A DNA stretch of 64,000 bases, taken from the NCBI GenBank assembly GCA_030248065.1, contig JASAMV010002918.1:1-64000 (forward strand), in the 5' to 3' direction. This document shows, in pieces, positions 31,201-46,200 of this stretch. The position numbers were made by a program, and so were the translations under genes. The notes below the pieces were generated by a model. The model saw nothing but the letters and a program-made list of their open reading frames with translations. It was not told where the DNA came from and did no database searches. How positions within the stretch are numbered: position 1 is the first letter of the stretch; each line of letters begins with the position of its first letter. The DNA comes from Rhynchonema sp. JSB1_4 (taxonomy: Eukaryota; Nematoda; Chromadorea; Monhysterida; Xyalidae).

Positions 31201-34200
31201 TGTGGAGAGTATTTTTGATTGGCTTGCGTGATCACTGTGCATGCGGCAACTGGGTGTGGGATACTCTGTGATTTTTGATCAGCGTAAATGTTGTTCTCTT
31301 GTAAACTGTGAACAGTATTCACAAATGCTGGTCCAAGTCACGTGAAAGCAACAACCAAGTTGCAAGATTTAACACAACCGCAACTTGGAAGCTCGCCGGA
31401 CTCCCCGACCAACCACGCTTGGTTGCCTTGATTAATATAATAGGCGCTTGTATGCATATACGTCATGTGGATCAAAGCAAGAACGAAGTGAATTAGTCTT
31501 CACAGTACTGACAGCTTGAATATATCGCGTACCTCGGCTCATAGTAATGTGGTCAAACAAAGTCGTCGAACAAATGTATTAGATTTCGCGCTCATTTGGG
31601 TTGGGGCTCGTGTGTTCGACGACTTTCTTTGACGAGATGATTTGACGACAAAACCATTAGCCCGTACCTCGACGTTAACTGTCCCCTCAAGGTGACGTGT
31701 CCATATTTGGGGGGCACGATTATCTCGTAGACCACTGCCCTGGCATCATGATGACTAATTCCGGCGCGCAACAGGTCCATTCCGATGATTTTTTCGGTTT
31801 TCGGTGCCAACAACAGTCGACCGTTGGCCTTTAATGCCAGATTGAACATGGCCGCCTCGACCGAGAACCAATGCGGGCCGGCTTGGTGACGCCCGTCACT
31901 GAACACGAACGAGAATCCGCCGCTTGTACCGTCTGGAAAAAAATGAGAACAACTCATGCAAAATGAGGTGTGGTGTCTTTAGGTCTATACCCTGTGTTTA
32001 GTGATTTGATGTGGATCAGGCAACTGTGATGGTATGCATATCCGCTATGATCAGTATAATTACTTGATCTGATTTATCTTGGGTGTGCTTGTGGCACGCA
32101 TAACGCTTTGCGTAGTGCGATCGATGCACAGGAGGTTTGGGCTTTGTGGGCTCCAATTGTGCAGATCTGAGCTCAGTCCAGCCCAGTCTGATTTATCTTG
32201 AAAAAAACCTGGCTTTGGGGTTTCCAGTTTCGCAAAACAAGGACGTGATGAAGATGGAGCACACTGCTGTGTTTGTGTTCCAGAACCTTTTAGGCCAAAA
32301 AGTTCTGGTCAGACACCATTGGGGCTGGATTTTCTACCACGACTGGCTCAGGCTGGTTATTATCAAGCTTGGAGGTAAGTCCAAACGATCCGAAAAAACT
32401 GGGCCTGAATCCGCGTGAGACGGACAGGTCTACGGATTGCACACCAAACCGGAGATCTGTCGATATTTAGAACTATACTTTCTTGGTCAAATGAAAGGCA
32501 GCCCTGCCCATAACACCAACTTGGCATTCTAACGAACACAATGTTGGCGTCATCAATGTCCCGTTGGGTGAATCGATCAATAGGGGTCGAGGGTCGACTC
32601 AGTTGCGCCAAATATCCGTTCGAGGGCGACGTGACCAGGAATGTCAACTGGTTGGTCGGGGTGTCACTGTCGGCAACTTCCAGGTTCGACCTTGTTATCG
32701 CGGCCATCTTATTGTTCCACATTTGTAGCGGTTGGTTGGTGAGCAGACGGGGACCTGGTGCGCGGGGGTTAGAATTTTTGATTATGATACACAAATGTGT
32801 GTATATGATGCTGAATTTGATCAAGACAAAGTTTGCATAGTTGCAATGGTGTGCCGAGATGTGTTTAAATTAGGACAGTCGTGAAATTTTGAAAGCAATC
32901 CAAAAGTCACGAGATGAAGACATGCACAACCGCTGGCTGCTCGTTCATCCTTGTTTCCTGCAGTCATGTATACTGTTGTAGACAAGAGAATCGTCTAAAA
33001 AGCGCAAAGTCATCATTGCAAAACAGATCACAGATTGTTCAGCTGATAAAAACGTTTGGTTTTGAATTTAGGCTCCTAGGTGGAGAGCGCGATTTTTAAA
33101 AAATACAAGCGTCTCTCTTTCTTTCTTTTCCCGAAATACGTGGAACCGGAACAAAGCCGAAACAGCAATCCAAAACACACTGGAAGTAAATATTCGTGTT
33201 GCGTTTAGCGCGATGCACCTGGTCATCGTCAGTGCGAATGCACCAGATGGTCACCTGACCTCCACACAAAAATACAACAGCCGGTTCTGCACATAATACT
33301 GTATACACGCACCTCTCAAGTTCTCATGCGTGACCTGAACATGGATGGTGTGCGGGTCGCTCTTCAGTTTCATCGCGTCGTCCATTAGCGTGGCGACGAT
33401 CGTAAACTGATCGGTCCACGTCGCGCTGCCGTCGTGTTCGTAGTAGACTTGACCGGATGACAGATCGACACTTGTGAACGATGATAGCCGACTCGCTCGA
33501 CGATCGATTATCTACAAATTCAAATAAATATTAATCATTTAGTGTGGCCATATGCGTGTGCAAACGGCAAACTACGCCAACATGAGCTCGATTTCGCAGC
33601 TGGCAGGATGGTGAAACATTCATACGTGACTGCTGACTTGGGAAATGTTGCACGTTGAAGAATACAAAATGGAGCACGATGATTTTCTCTTTCTATTCAT
33701 TTTGAAAACACGCCACCTTCGAAATCGGGCTTGTGTTGGTGTAGTCTGCCCTAATATGGTATGTACCCGCATACTGTATACACTCGGCTGGCTTGGACCC
33801 AAGCTCTAATGTGAGATGCTGAAGTTGTTTTTAACGTTGCAACATGGACCAAGAGTTCGCGCAGCTTCGGACTTCTAATAAAGACGTTGACACTTTTTCA
33901 AGTTATATTCGCGAAAGAGAGCCTATGGCCACAACAAGAACAAATTATTCATCATTGCGAAGGAGCCCAACGTGTTGATGCACTCAAAGTGCATGCTTGC
34001 TGAGCCCGAGCAACTGTGGTCTGGCGAATAGACACACACCCATACGCGTCGAGGCGTATGTATAACGAACGGATCGGTATTATGTGTGTGTGCGCTGCGG
34101 TGCACTGTGTATTGAGCGTGCGTGCGTTGTGTTTATGAGTGATTCTGAACCGCAGCCAGACTGTATAGCCCCGTGTAGCTCAGTTGGTAGAGCAACTGGC

Positions 34201-37200
34201 TATCCAGGCCTGGTGGCTGGGAGGTCGGAGGTTCGAGTCCTTCCGGGAGCATACGTTTGGTGTGGCGGTTCAGAGTTCACACAACAAGCGATTTGCGTAC
34301 TGTATGTTATGGTTGCGTGTTAATGACTTCGGGAATTACGCCACGCTTTCTTTGTTCCTAAATGAGGGATGCTATTCAAAAAAGTGCATACATATAACGA
34401 TAATCCAACGTGTGGCCAGACCTGTCCATGATCGGGTTGCGTGAGCATGTCAAGCAATATGGTTCGATCCGGGTGGTATGTACTGGCCGCCTTGATGTGC
34501 TGTGTCGTCAACTGCACTCGACCACCGGAATCCACTGTCAGGTTGCGTGTCGACATTAGGATCTGACATTGGAACTTTGAAATTCAAGAAAGAATTTTTT
34601 AAAACGGATAAAAAGTTAATAATTTTAGGGTCACATTGCCATCTGACCCAATGCGGTGCCACTCTGTGTGAATAAACAGGTCAAAACGGGCCCCAAAACA
34701 GACTGCATGTTTGACATTATGAGGTATTAGGTGTAATGATGGCATGAAACTCTGGGAAGATCTAATCTAGTTAGCCCAGTATTCGTGAAAACATTTTTAA
34801 AATCCACGCATCTGACATTTAAAAACCACGCATTAGGTTTCGCTTAATACCTGTGCTTTCTAATATATTGGTCGCACAATGACCATAGGAATTCATCAAA
34901 TCAATCCTGAATTTCACGTTCAGTCACATTTAGCCACTGGGCTATGAGCACCCAGCTGACTGCGGGTCAGAAACATTTTGTGGACTGCACGCTTTACGTG
35001 CGATCGCGCAACGCACCGTCACTGCGCCGTCACTTCCCCGCTTCACGATTCGGGAAAAAAGTTTAACCAATTCTTATTAAATCATTGTGCGACCAATACA
35101 TCAGTATGTAAATCGGCATGTACAGTACATACCTGAGTTTTGACGACATTGATGGTGAGCTTGGCAGGTTCGGACGTCAGATCACCGGCTCTGGCGCGCA
35201 GCACAATCGTGTCCGAATCTATACCGGGCCCGGTGTGCAGGTACTGGACTGCGCCGATGTTGACGTCGTGCTGCGTGAACTCACTCACAAAAAAGTTGCT
35301 GCTCGTGGTCAAAACCTAGATGAAACATCAGAATTGTTCAACAACCCGGCGTTATATAAAGTGACTAGGTTGGACTTGGTGAAGCGCGCGTACATATACT
35401 TGGTCACGCGACCTTTGTGTACCAACGCAGGGACTCTTTTTTTTATTTCTGAGCTCCATCAGCATAGGTTTGCTACAAAGGAGGGATCACAGCATACAGT
35501 AATCCAAATGACTGACAATTTAGTGCTCAGCGATTTCTCCTAAGTTACCCTAGAGTCCAAAGGACTTATCACCGTCAGCAACAGAATCGCAGTCAATCTC
35601 AGGAAGACATGGCTCTATTTAAGTGCGCTCCTGTCGCTCCACATTCAAATTGCTTTGAAGCTTCGGTTCGGGCCACGAAGGGTCCGGTGCGGCAGGCAAC
35701 CATGTTTGCGCGGCGAGGCGGTCACTTTTTGCTGCGATTTTTCTCAGACTTATCTGTTGTTCGGCTGCGTGGGAGGCTGTTGTTCTATTTTTTGTAGTTT
35801 GTAGGCCATCGGTTTTGTGAAGTCACGTCCGCCAATGGAGCGCTTGTGCTCTTGTTGTTGAGTCAAGACATAATAATTTTTCTTGGTTTGCTGTTGTTTT
35901 GAAAGTGGAATGGTCATATCCGGATCAGTTTGGGATTGCGTATGGTGATGCTGACTAGTGAAAGCAAATAAAGTTGGCAAAATCAAGAGTTTTTCGTCAG
36001 TGCAAAACCAGAATCGCAGGGACTCTTGCCAAAAAACTTCAGAACCACTTTTACACTGGTCCAAATTAGTGGCATTGTCAAATCTCTTGAACCCAAAAAT
36101 GCAATGTGATTAAGACAAGGCGGATACGATCACTTTTAGTTTGCTTTCGAAATGAAATATATCTTCAATGAAGTAGTCGAAACACAGTCACGGCCCAAAC
36201 CGTGTGTCGCTAAAAAAAATACGCGTAAAAGGAGTCGCCAGATGCGCCCTCGCTAATTGCACATACAGTGAAACATCACCTGCCACGATCCAGTGACTGT
36301 GCGTTGAGCGTCCATCAGCAGACTGCCGTACTGTGGCTGTTCGAGCACCGTGTAGATCACGTGACCGGACATGTAGCCGTGACGCGACGCGTTCACGTGA
36401 TTCGCATTCAGACGCAGCATACCTGCATGCAATTATGGGTGAGCGCGCGGGCGGGACCGTGGAAATGTAAGTGCCATCAATTCTCGATTGAACAAAGTGG
36501 AACCAATGGGCGCTGTCTCTGCGCCTTCCTTTACACTGATTTATGACCGGACACGACGTCCGACAGTTTCGGTCACTATGGAGAAGCTGCACTGTAGAGC
36601 GGTGTCAAGGCGGTCAACTGCAGATTTGGGGACCAAAGCTCGAAAATATTCTTTGGGCTCACCACATAGACAGTCACCACAAACAAAGTACCCACAATGT
36701 AGTCGTCGACATAGGCCGCTCAAAAGGTCAGACAGTTCTCAGATTCGAAACCAATTCTCTTCCATTGTATTATTATCCAGAGCGACACTGAAGCACCAAG
36801 ATCAGAAACAAGCATACCTCTTTCCTCCACGGACGCCTCGTTGGTTTCGAGTACCAATTCGAATATTTGTTCTTCGGTCCGCACGAGTACACGGAATGTC
36901 AACCACGTCTGCAGATGGCTGGCCACGACGCGCATGTTCAGGAAGTCATCGCGCAACTTCACGTTCACATTGTCGAAGTACATCACCCTGTAAAATCAGG
37001 GATGTATCAACGATCGATCCACTGTGGGTGGTGCCAATAAATTAAAAGTATAAAAACCGAATAACCTAAGGTTATCAACATCACTTTGCGTGAACATCAA
37101 CGCTTGACGCCCAGTGTCGCCGGCGGGATCACGACCACCGACATCCATCAGCCAGACACGACTGCTGTTCAACACCTGGCGGCACAGTAGTAACCAATAA

Positions 37201-40200
37201 ATTCATTTTTGTGAGAATCAATCCATTTATAAATCAATAAATCCCACCTCATAGGTAATGGCCGACGTGCCCACATTCAAATTCGTGTCCACAGTAAGAT
37301 TGGTTGGCGCGATCACGTTCATTGCGCCTGGTCGAACCACCAGTCCTGCATACATGTAGAAACTGGCTAGTGGAGTTCACAATCATTTTTGACCAGCGTA
37401 AATATCGGTCCCGTCCCGTAAACAACTATTACGCCGGTCGAAGTAGTGGTTTGGGTCATTCTCGACAAATACAATTCCGCCTACACGCCTCAAATGTAAA
37501 GTGCCCGCTTCACCTGTATTCCTTCGCACCCTGATGAATGGTTCGGTCGCATTGACACTCAGCACAGAAGATGTGCTTTGTTCCCCGTCAGTCACCGTGA
37601 ACGGCATGTGAAAGTACGTCTGTTTCTGCGTGCTCACGTGACGAAATAGCAGTCGACCTTCGTTGATGTCTTCCTGCGAATAATGTGGTGTGTGGGACAG
37701 TGTCGCATTAATGCATGTTCTATGATGGGGTCTTATCGCAACGCAGTGGGGAGAGTCGCCTTATCTCAACTGGTTGGGGTGGCGGCAACAAACACATCCA
37801 ACAAATAAACATGTATAGTACTACCCGCGAATGGGCATGATAACAATCGGGCCATTTAGTGATTTGGATGTCAGGTAGCGTTGGTCGACAAAGCGCCGAA
37901 TTATTCTCGAAACCTTCAGCAGTTGCGTACAACCATTATTGATATTTGATACACTGAAAACAGTGTTCCTCTATAATGCCCATGTTTAACACAGCAGAGA
38001 CAGAATAGAATCTGACATACAGTACACTCACCTGAGTAAAATTGTGCACGGGAACATCTGGCAATTTGAGCAAATAAATTCCGCCGTGAGTGTAGTCGTC
38101 GGTGAATGTGTACCTGCCAATCAGGGGAAATACGTATACTATGTAATTCAGATGGTTTCTCAGTTTGGTAATAAAAATCTGATGTGCTGACGTATTTGGT
38201 ACTGATAGTTTTAGGTTATGTGATATTCGTAAATCCTTGGTTGCATTCTACTTTTGGTTGCGCGCAATTAGCAAAACATATTCATATCATGACATTTTGC
38301 ACTATTTTCAAGCTTCATATACCTACATTCAAAAGTGTGTTGTCCATGTGCATAGTTGGACACAGGGTTGGGCAAAAGAAAAACGACGGCGTTTTTTCTT
38401 AAAAAAACGACGTTTTTTTTAAAAAACGCCTGGGTCGTTTTTCGTTTTTTTAAATCCTGAATTTCCTTGATTTTCCCTGATTTTTCAGGGAAAGTACCCT
38501 GATTATCAAGGAAAATCAATTTTTTGTCCCATTTTTTAAAAAAATTTTCGACCAATTTTTACTTTGTCGAGATACGTCGATATACGGAGTTTGACTTTCA
38601 GTGATGACCCCGGCCAAAGTTGGTCCCACGATGCGGGTCTGATATGGGATCTTAGCAACTCGCTAGAAAAGGGTTGAAACCTGTTTAATTTGCCTCAGAA
38701 CACATAGAATGACTTCATTTAACCACGTTTTCTTCCCAACATGAGCGTTTTCCAATTTTTTGGGGGCATATTTTGGTCATCTGGGCGTTTTAAAAAAAAA
38801 CGTTTTTTTTAAAAAAAACAAACGTTTTTTTAAAAAAAACAATTTTTTGGAAAAAAAACGTTTTTTGCCCAACCCTGGTTGGACAACACTCAATACGGAA
38901 TTTATGCTCGCAGCGTTCTGATCCGCAAAGCACACGTGCGTGTGTTGGAGCAGCGCGGCTGCGGTGCTTGTCTGCTGGCCTGACCATGTGTGTATGTGCC
39001 GCGGCATACACGAGATGCGCTTTACGGATCAGGCAACGCTACGGGCACAAATTCTGCATTAGCTATTGTACGACAGCTGTACACGTACCTGATTAGTGTC
39101 GAGTCATTACTCATCCCCAAGTCATCATCGACGAACAAGAGGTCTTTGTGCGTGATCAGTCGTTCCCCGCGCTCGACCACGTGGAACACAAAGTCACCGA
39201 CACGACGCGGCGCGTGGTCGTTGGTCAATAGGATACGGACGGATAGGAAGAAGGGAATGCTGGAAATAATGCGCGAACGGGATTGTTTTTAGGGATCGGG
39301 ATCGGGATTTCCGGGATTTTAACGGGATTGAAATGGATCGGTTTTATCGGTGTTATTCGTTTTTTTGATCACGTGTGACTGCGTTGAAGAAAAATTCGAC
39401 ATTTATGCGGATGCGAATAAAATAGCGATTAGCGTACACGTTCCTTGTCAAATATAAACGGGTACCAACTTTTACGTTGGTGTCGAAATTAATGGCACGT
39501 GACGTTGAGCGATGCGAAATTTGCCCATTGGGGCTTCGAAGTTGCGTGTAGTGTTTAACCGTGAAGTTAATAGTAACCTACATACCAAGCCCTAACTATA
39601 CTTACGTTCTCTGAGAGAACAGAGAACAAATTCTCGCGCGCTGTTGGCTGCTGGACGCGCAACAGCCAACTTAGAATTCGTTCTCTGTTCTCTCAGAGAA
39701 CGAAGTATAGTTAGACGTTTACTGTATAATGCTGCAACCGACCGTGCATACTGGCTGGCATCATGCTGTGGCGTGGCAATGAGATGCATTCTGTCACTCG
39801 TAGTCTCACTGTCGTCGTGTCGGTAGTACAATCGACCGGCGTGAATGTCATTCGTAGTGAATGTGCCGCCGTTGGCGACTGAATGCGATGATGATGGTGA
39901 GGCCATGATGTGTAGCTGCAATGCAAACGTAATGGCAAGAGTTGCATTATTGGCTTGTACATTGGGCTTTGTGCTAATGGTGTCAACGGGTGTCAACGCA
40001 GGTGCCTGTGTTTCGTGCCATATCTGTTGTGGTTAACCTTCACTATCCAAGTGTGTTATATCAATCCTTCACTCATTTTATCACGCTCGTTTACGGGAAT
40101 GACTTTCTATTTCCAAATCAATGACATGCAGAGCTTGCACGCATCCCACGTTATTTCGCATATTTCGCACTTAGGGTGAAATTTTCGAAACGGTGTAAAG

Positions 40201-43200
40201 ATCAGTTGGGCGTAAAGGTCGGTGTAAAGTTCGGTCGAAAGCTCGGTCGGCGTAGCTCGGTGTAAACGTAAAACATTGCCTGTTATTAACGTGGAATGTT
40301 TCAAGTTTACACCGAGGTCTATCACACTGAGCTGTCGACCGAGCTTTCCACCGACCTTTACACCCAACTGACCTTCACACCGTTTCGAAACTATCACCCA
40401 TAGTGTATGTATAAGCCCCATTCAGCGATGTTTGGAGCGGGCTGGGTCGACGCGATTCTAAATGAATGTTTCAGGCATTGCCAATTCAGGCAAGGACCGA
40501 TTGAACATTGCTTGCTGCGTGGCGCAAAACCACGTGGCCTGTCATCGCACAACACCAACAATGTTCGAATGGCTCAGCGCCTGAACGGGGCTTTATGCAC
40601 TATGTCGAAATATAATCAATAGACTATAGCAGACACCCATTCAGGCAGTTCTGTCGACAATAATACAATCAGCCGTTAATTATAATTCGACCCCCCAATT
40701 TCATTATACAATCTCACCTGTCCGTGTTTGGGGGGTGTGTTGAGCGTGAAAGTGAAGTAGTCGTCTTCAGGCGTCTCTAGTGACAGTGTGGCGTTCGTGA
40801 TCTGTATTTATGTTGAGACTAAAGGTCGGTTTATACTCTGGCTGCCTATGGCAATAGCAGTGGCAGTGGCAATGGAAAGCAGTGTGATTGCCCGTTCAGT
40901 CAGCTCATTAACGGAACAAGAACAGCAGCCGGCAGCGGTCCATGGACACAGTGGAGCAGACAATCACTATATAAGCAATCACTGCCTTGCCGGGCACGTC
41001 TGCGTGGCAGTGACTTCTACGGATTTTGACTTCTACTTCCCATTAGTCAGAAGACAGCATAAAACGACATTTAGTGAACACGTTCATCCTATTTCGCGAC
41101 TGTTCAGGCACGGCCGATTCAGTCCCAGCATATTTGACCCATTTAGGCTTACGCTTGGCTCCGGCTGGGCCTGAGCCTGTGCCCCGGTACTGAACCGTCG
41201 CACAATATATATACGTTCATCCAGTACCGTAAAATTTAGGATTCGAATTCAAACCTGTTTAAGATTGCCCTCCGCTACAGTCAATGTACGATTGACCAGT
41301 TTGATGCCGCCGCTGGTCGGAATGAAAGTGATGAGCATTTCGAATTCCTCGGACACGAGATACGGTGTAACCACTTTGAATCTGAATTTGAATAATGGGA
41401 ATATTGGGCCCCCGGCTCCTATGAAGGCTTACGCACATAAAGTATACCAAACTCAAAACCGGTTTCAGTAAGAAAAATGAGCAGAGTGTCCAAAAGATCC
41501 GAACCTGTGAACGATAACAGGCCTAAGCCTGAGCCTGACACCAAAATCAGCTTTAGCCAAAACCATAAAACAAGGGCTCTGCTCTTTATTCTAGCTCAAG
41601 GCAGTGTTGCAAAAACCGGTTTTGTTCAATTCCCGCCTGATCCTGTCTTCGAACTGGTCACAAAACATTTGGCCAGATCAATCACGAAATTTTGGTGCCG
41701 CCAAATTCTCAACAGTAACCCTACACACAGCACACAGCCCACCGAGGTGTACATACTGTATGTAGATTCCAGGCTACAGTCAGCCATGGTAGGGTGCACT
41801 GTTACAGTACCCCAATATGGATGACCTACAGTATACCTGAACTTGTCCGTCAGTCTGGCGTACTGTGTGAAGTGCAGTTTGTAGTATATGCGTTCTTCAT
41901 CGATGTGTCGCTGCGTGAAGTTGGCGAATCGTCCCAGCCGTCGATGTCGTTTGATGACCCTGACATATGTAATATGTGTGCATGGGGTACAGTCCGCCCT
42001 TTTTACAGTGACTTGATCGGGAACCGGCACCATTAGTGTCTGTATAAAGAACATGAACTAGAATATGTGTACAATAAGGGCTATATACATATACTGTACC
42101 TACATAATGTAGAAGAGCGGTGACGTTTAACGACACTTTGGGGACCAAACTATCTATCACTACAAAAAAGGGGGTCACCCTGCACCAATATAGATATGAA
42201 ATCAAGATTATTTGACACAGATTCACGTGGGGTAGTCGTACGATTGTCGCACCTGTCCAGCACGCGATACATGAATCCATGCCGTGGGCTCTCAGTTAAC
42301 ACGTACTCGGTCTCGTCCGCTGATGAACTCTTCGGGAATGTCCACGCGAACAGATTGTCTCTGAAGGAAAGCGCGCGTTTGCACCGTTTTTATCTATTTG
42401 AATGCACATTACGGTCGCGACCCTCATCGTTGTTGTGCGTTTTTTACTATTCCCTGGATTGAAGGAGGATCAAGATCGGTACAATGGTTGACAAAGTCGT
42501 TGCTGCCCCCCTCCCACTGTACGCAGCGTCTACGCTTCGGCTTAGGCTAATTGCTCTGTCTCCATAGAATGCATTGAAACAACGACAGTGAAGTAATCTG
42601 CCACCTGTGCCAATCACCGTTGAATCCTTCTGGGTAAATACACAGTTATCAGAAAAGCCAGAACTCTCCATTGTATATGTACATACTGTACCTTGTCAAA
42701 TTCGCTGTCCTCGTGTTATTGAGCACAAAGGGTCGGCGGTGTATCATTTTGATGCTGACGGGCGTGAAGGCAATCCTCAAGTCATAAGTGTGGTCATCGG
42801 CAACACTGCCATTTAAGGCCGACACCTTGAATCGCAGTCTGTCCCCGCTCGGCGGCGTGGTCTCATCGTGATTGGTCTTGGAATGGTTATACCGTACACG
42901 ACCAAAGTCGACGTCGGATTGCGAGAATTTGGAACGGATCTGCCAACGACCGTGCGTGTCCTGCAGGCAAGGAATGTTTTCCTACAGTCTGGCTTCTTTA
43001 TAGTCGTACCAGGGAGTTGACGGTAGCCTATATACATCTATTTGATTCCAAATGGTGAACACGAACAGGATATTGAGGCTAGGTTGAGGACGAAACTATC
43101 GTAGGTTGCGAAAGGTCTCACAAAAGCGGACGCGTCGCAAAAACTGCACGGTAAGAGCAGTAGCAATCTATACGGTTCAGGTTGCTGCTGAAAGGCACGA

Positions 43201-46200
43201 TAATCACAAAAAGAATTAAGGCTATAAATCTTCTTTATTACTTAAATGACTGTCTTTCTTCGCTTTGGGTCAGTCCAGAAAACTCGGTTTAGGCTGCCAG
43301 TCACAAGAACGCTGACTCCACCGATCAAACAATTCGAGCAATGAATAAGTTAGCTGGGTCATTTCGATACTTTGGGGTCGGCAGACTTTGCAGGGCGGCT
43401 GACATGGCTTCGGGAACAAAGCAAAGAATCAAAGAATGGCATAGTAGCCAGTGATTATCGCGTTACGCGTGACCACAAGAGTGCGCCACAACCTTTTTGA
43501 TCAACTCACCTGCACTTCAATATACCCGTGCGCGGGCATTTCCACAATGTCATACTGTATATCGATGTTCGGTCGGTTGTCTGCCCCAAATTGCAGATGT
43601 TCGTTTGTGATCATCTCTGCTCCACGATGCAGCATGCTGACTCCGGTATTGACACGTTGCACCAGTTGCGTGTCGTAGGCGTGCACGCGCAGCGAGATTG
43701 GCTCACTGGATAGGACACCGTCACTGGCAGCCAGCCTGGGGAAGACACGTGAATGTAGAAAAGTGATGTTTCACACCGCAAGAATTGGGACCAGTTTGTG
43801 GTGCAGTTTGAATCGACACACCGATCGGGTCAAGACTGCGCGATTGTCTGCGACTCGGCCACTTTTAACCGGTGAATAATTGACGCAAATAATCCAAAAC
43901 CAGCACGACATTGTGTTTCTGATGAGTTTGTTTTCATTCAAGTTGACGAGTGTACATAGGTGCACCATCATATCCAGTTGTGAAGGAAAGTCAAATTGGG
44001 GAGCATTACAAAAAGTACGCTGCACAAAAGTCACAATGCATTGTTATGTATTCGTGAATCAAGAGAACGTGTACAGTAATATATACTATTATCCAAGATC
44101 TATAGGAACTTTAATTAAAATTACCGGAGAATGCCAGATAACTTCCCCACTGGGGGTTATTCGGAATATAGATGCAGCACGAAACTGTGTCGAATGACTT
44201 CTGAATAGTCAGATATCTGCTCTTCTTTCTTCTAATTTTTTGGATGTAATGAAGTATACGTTATAATAAGTATTCGTAATCGTGAGGTTGAAAAAATCTC
44301 TTTTCCAAATAAAGCCCCCTGGGTGCTTATTCGAAAAATTTCGGAATAAGCCCCCAGTTGGTAACTATTCGTTGGGGAGGGGGCTTATTCGGCATTCTCC
44401 GGTAAGTGCAGAGCTTCACCTCAAACGTGACACGCGTGGCCCGCGATGGCTTAGTCGTATCCTGTCCCTGAGCATGTCACTTTGTGTGAATTCAACTACT
44501 CGTACGCCACGCTCATCGACCATTTCAAACTGCGACTCGCCCTCGTGCGCCTCCAGCACGCGAATGTGCACCTGCATATGGGTACAGTCCTGCTTCGCTA
44601 TATTGTCAACTGCGACCGGCAGGTTGGGTCGCAATCTGCATTGATACCCCTTCCATCAGTTTATGTGTTACAGTGGTGAACTTATCTGGTCAAATCACTT
44701 CGTCAACACCCCGTGTGTGAGTGAGAGAAATAATACACGCACGGCATTCGGGGTAAGTTTACGGCTCTACAGAGTGAATTGACGAAGTGATTCGACCACT
44801 TGCGTTGACCACTGTAATATAAGCCAGCAATGTGTTCAGACCTGATCAGGTGGTGTGTCAGGGTCAGCAACGTGCAGCAGTCTGGGACCGACATGCAGCT
44901 GGCCGTTACGAGCGATTGAGATGTTGCCTGGAAAAGTCACCACTATTTATTGCGTGTTCATTTTACCGCATCGCGGATTGAAAACAGTTTACAACATGCA
45001 TCTGCAAAACATGGGTCACACCGTGACCAAAAAGTGAACTACTGTACTGTACAGCACTTCACCCACATTGCAATGCCTCTCTTGTACAGCAGCCTAAAAT
45101 TATTGGGTGCACAAAATATTGTCGTTTTATTTTGGAATCGACTATGTGCAGTGGTGCCACATACATTACATAAGGTGCACACACTCACCGTCCCCGACAG
45201 CTTTTAACTGCGGTGCGTCATTGACAGGTTCGACCCGTATGAACAAAGTGTGACTGGTTGGCTCACGCAATGCTGCTGGCGCACCGGCACTCACGTTACG
45301 AAACTCGACCTGTAGAACTTCATTGTGCGACTCCCGGGAGCACAGGTTCATGCCCGGCTGATTCAGGCCCGGCCGATTCAGTCCCGGCTGGAGCCTAAGT
45401 CTAAGCCTATAAATGGATCATATATGCTTGGCCTGAATCGGCCGAGCTTGAAAAACTAGGCCTGAACTTCCGGGTCTGAAAAGGTCGCGGAATAGTAGAG
45501 CTTATGTGTGTGACAAGTGGGGGTGGATATTCTTGAATATCCTGATATATGACGCGCCCAACAAATGATCTACAATGGGATACTACACGGTACAATTTGT
45601 CTGCACGCATACTGTAGTTGAATAGTTCATTAGTTCCAAAACTAAATAAAGCAACCATGAAAAGTATGCGCAGCACAACATGTTGTATAGGTACACCTAC
45701 ATCTACATACCCAACCTCCAATTCCACCATATCATCTAATGTTTCACTGCCATCATGCGTGTAGTTGACACGTCCGTTCATCACGTCGTCGTACGTGAAC
45801 AGTGCACCAACGTTGCGGCCATCGACGGTCGACGTTAGTGCCCCGTGGCCGGGTGGGCCAATCACGTGCAGCACAACGTCCCCACCATAGCGTTTGTGTT
45901 GTGGGAAGACGTAAAGATGTTTGGTCGTCAATTGGACACTGTCACCCTCGCGCACTGTCAGCTCGTCGCCCTGGTAGACCGTGGGGAGGACCTCGATGCT
46001 CGATGCGCGGGACGATGAAGCTGTAATTTATAGGTATATAATCGGGGACAGGGGCTTATTTTTATATTCCCAGGGATTCATTTGGCAATCTCCGGCGCTT
46101 CTAATACGCAGAAAGTTACGCGACCAAGATCGAAGACCAGTTTCAGAGACAGATCACCAAGATTCCCATCATGGTGCCCGCACTATTGTGCAATGCGCGC

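Noticed and set aside
36488..37045. Plus-strand frame of 185 codons
   Set aside because: It is antisense to the CSPG4 exon at 36818-36987 and has no splice or start context; the minus strand explains the region.
40788..41174. Plus-strand frame of 128 codons in a CSPG4 intron
   Set aside because: No splice signals, no family resemblance, and it ends in the dispersed CCTAAGCC-type repeat.
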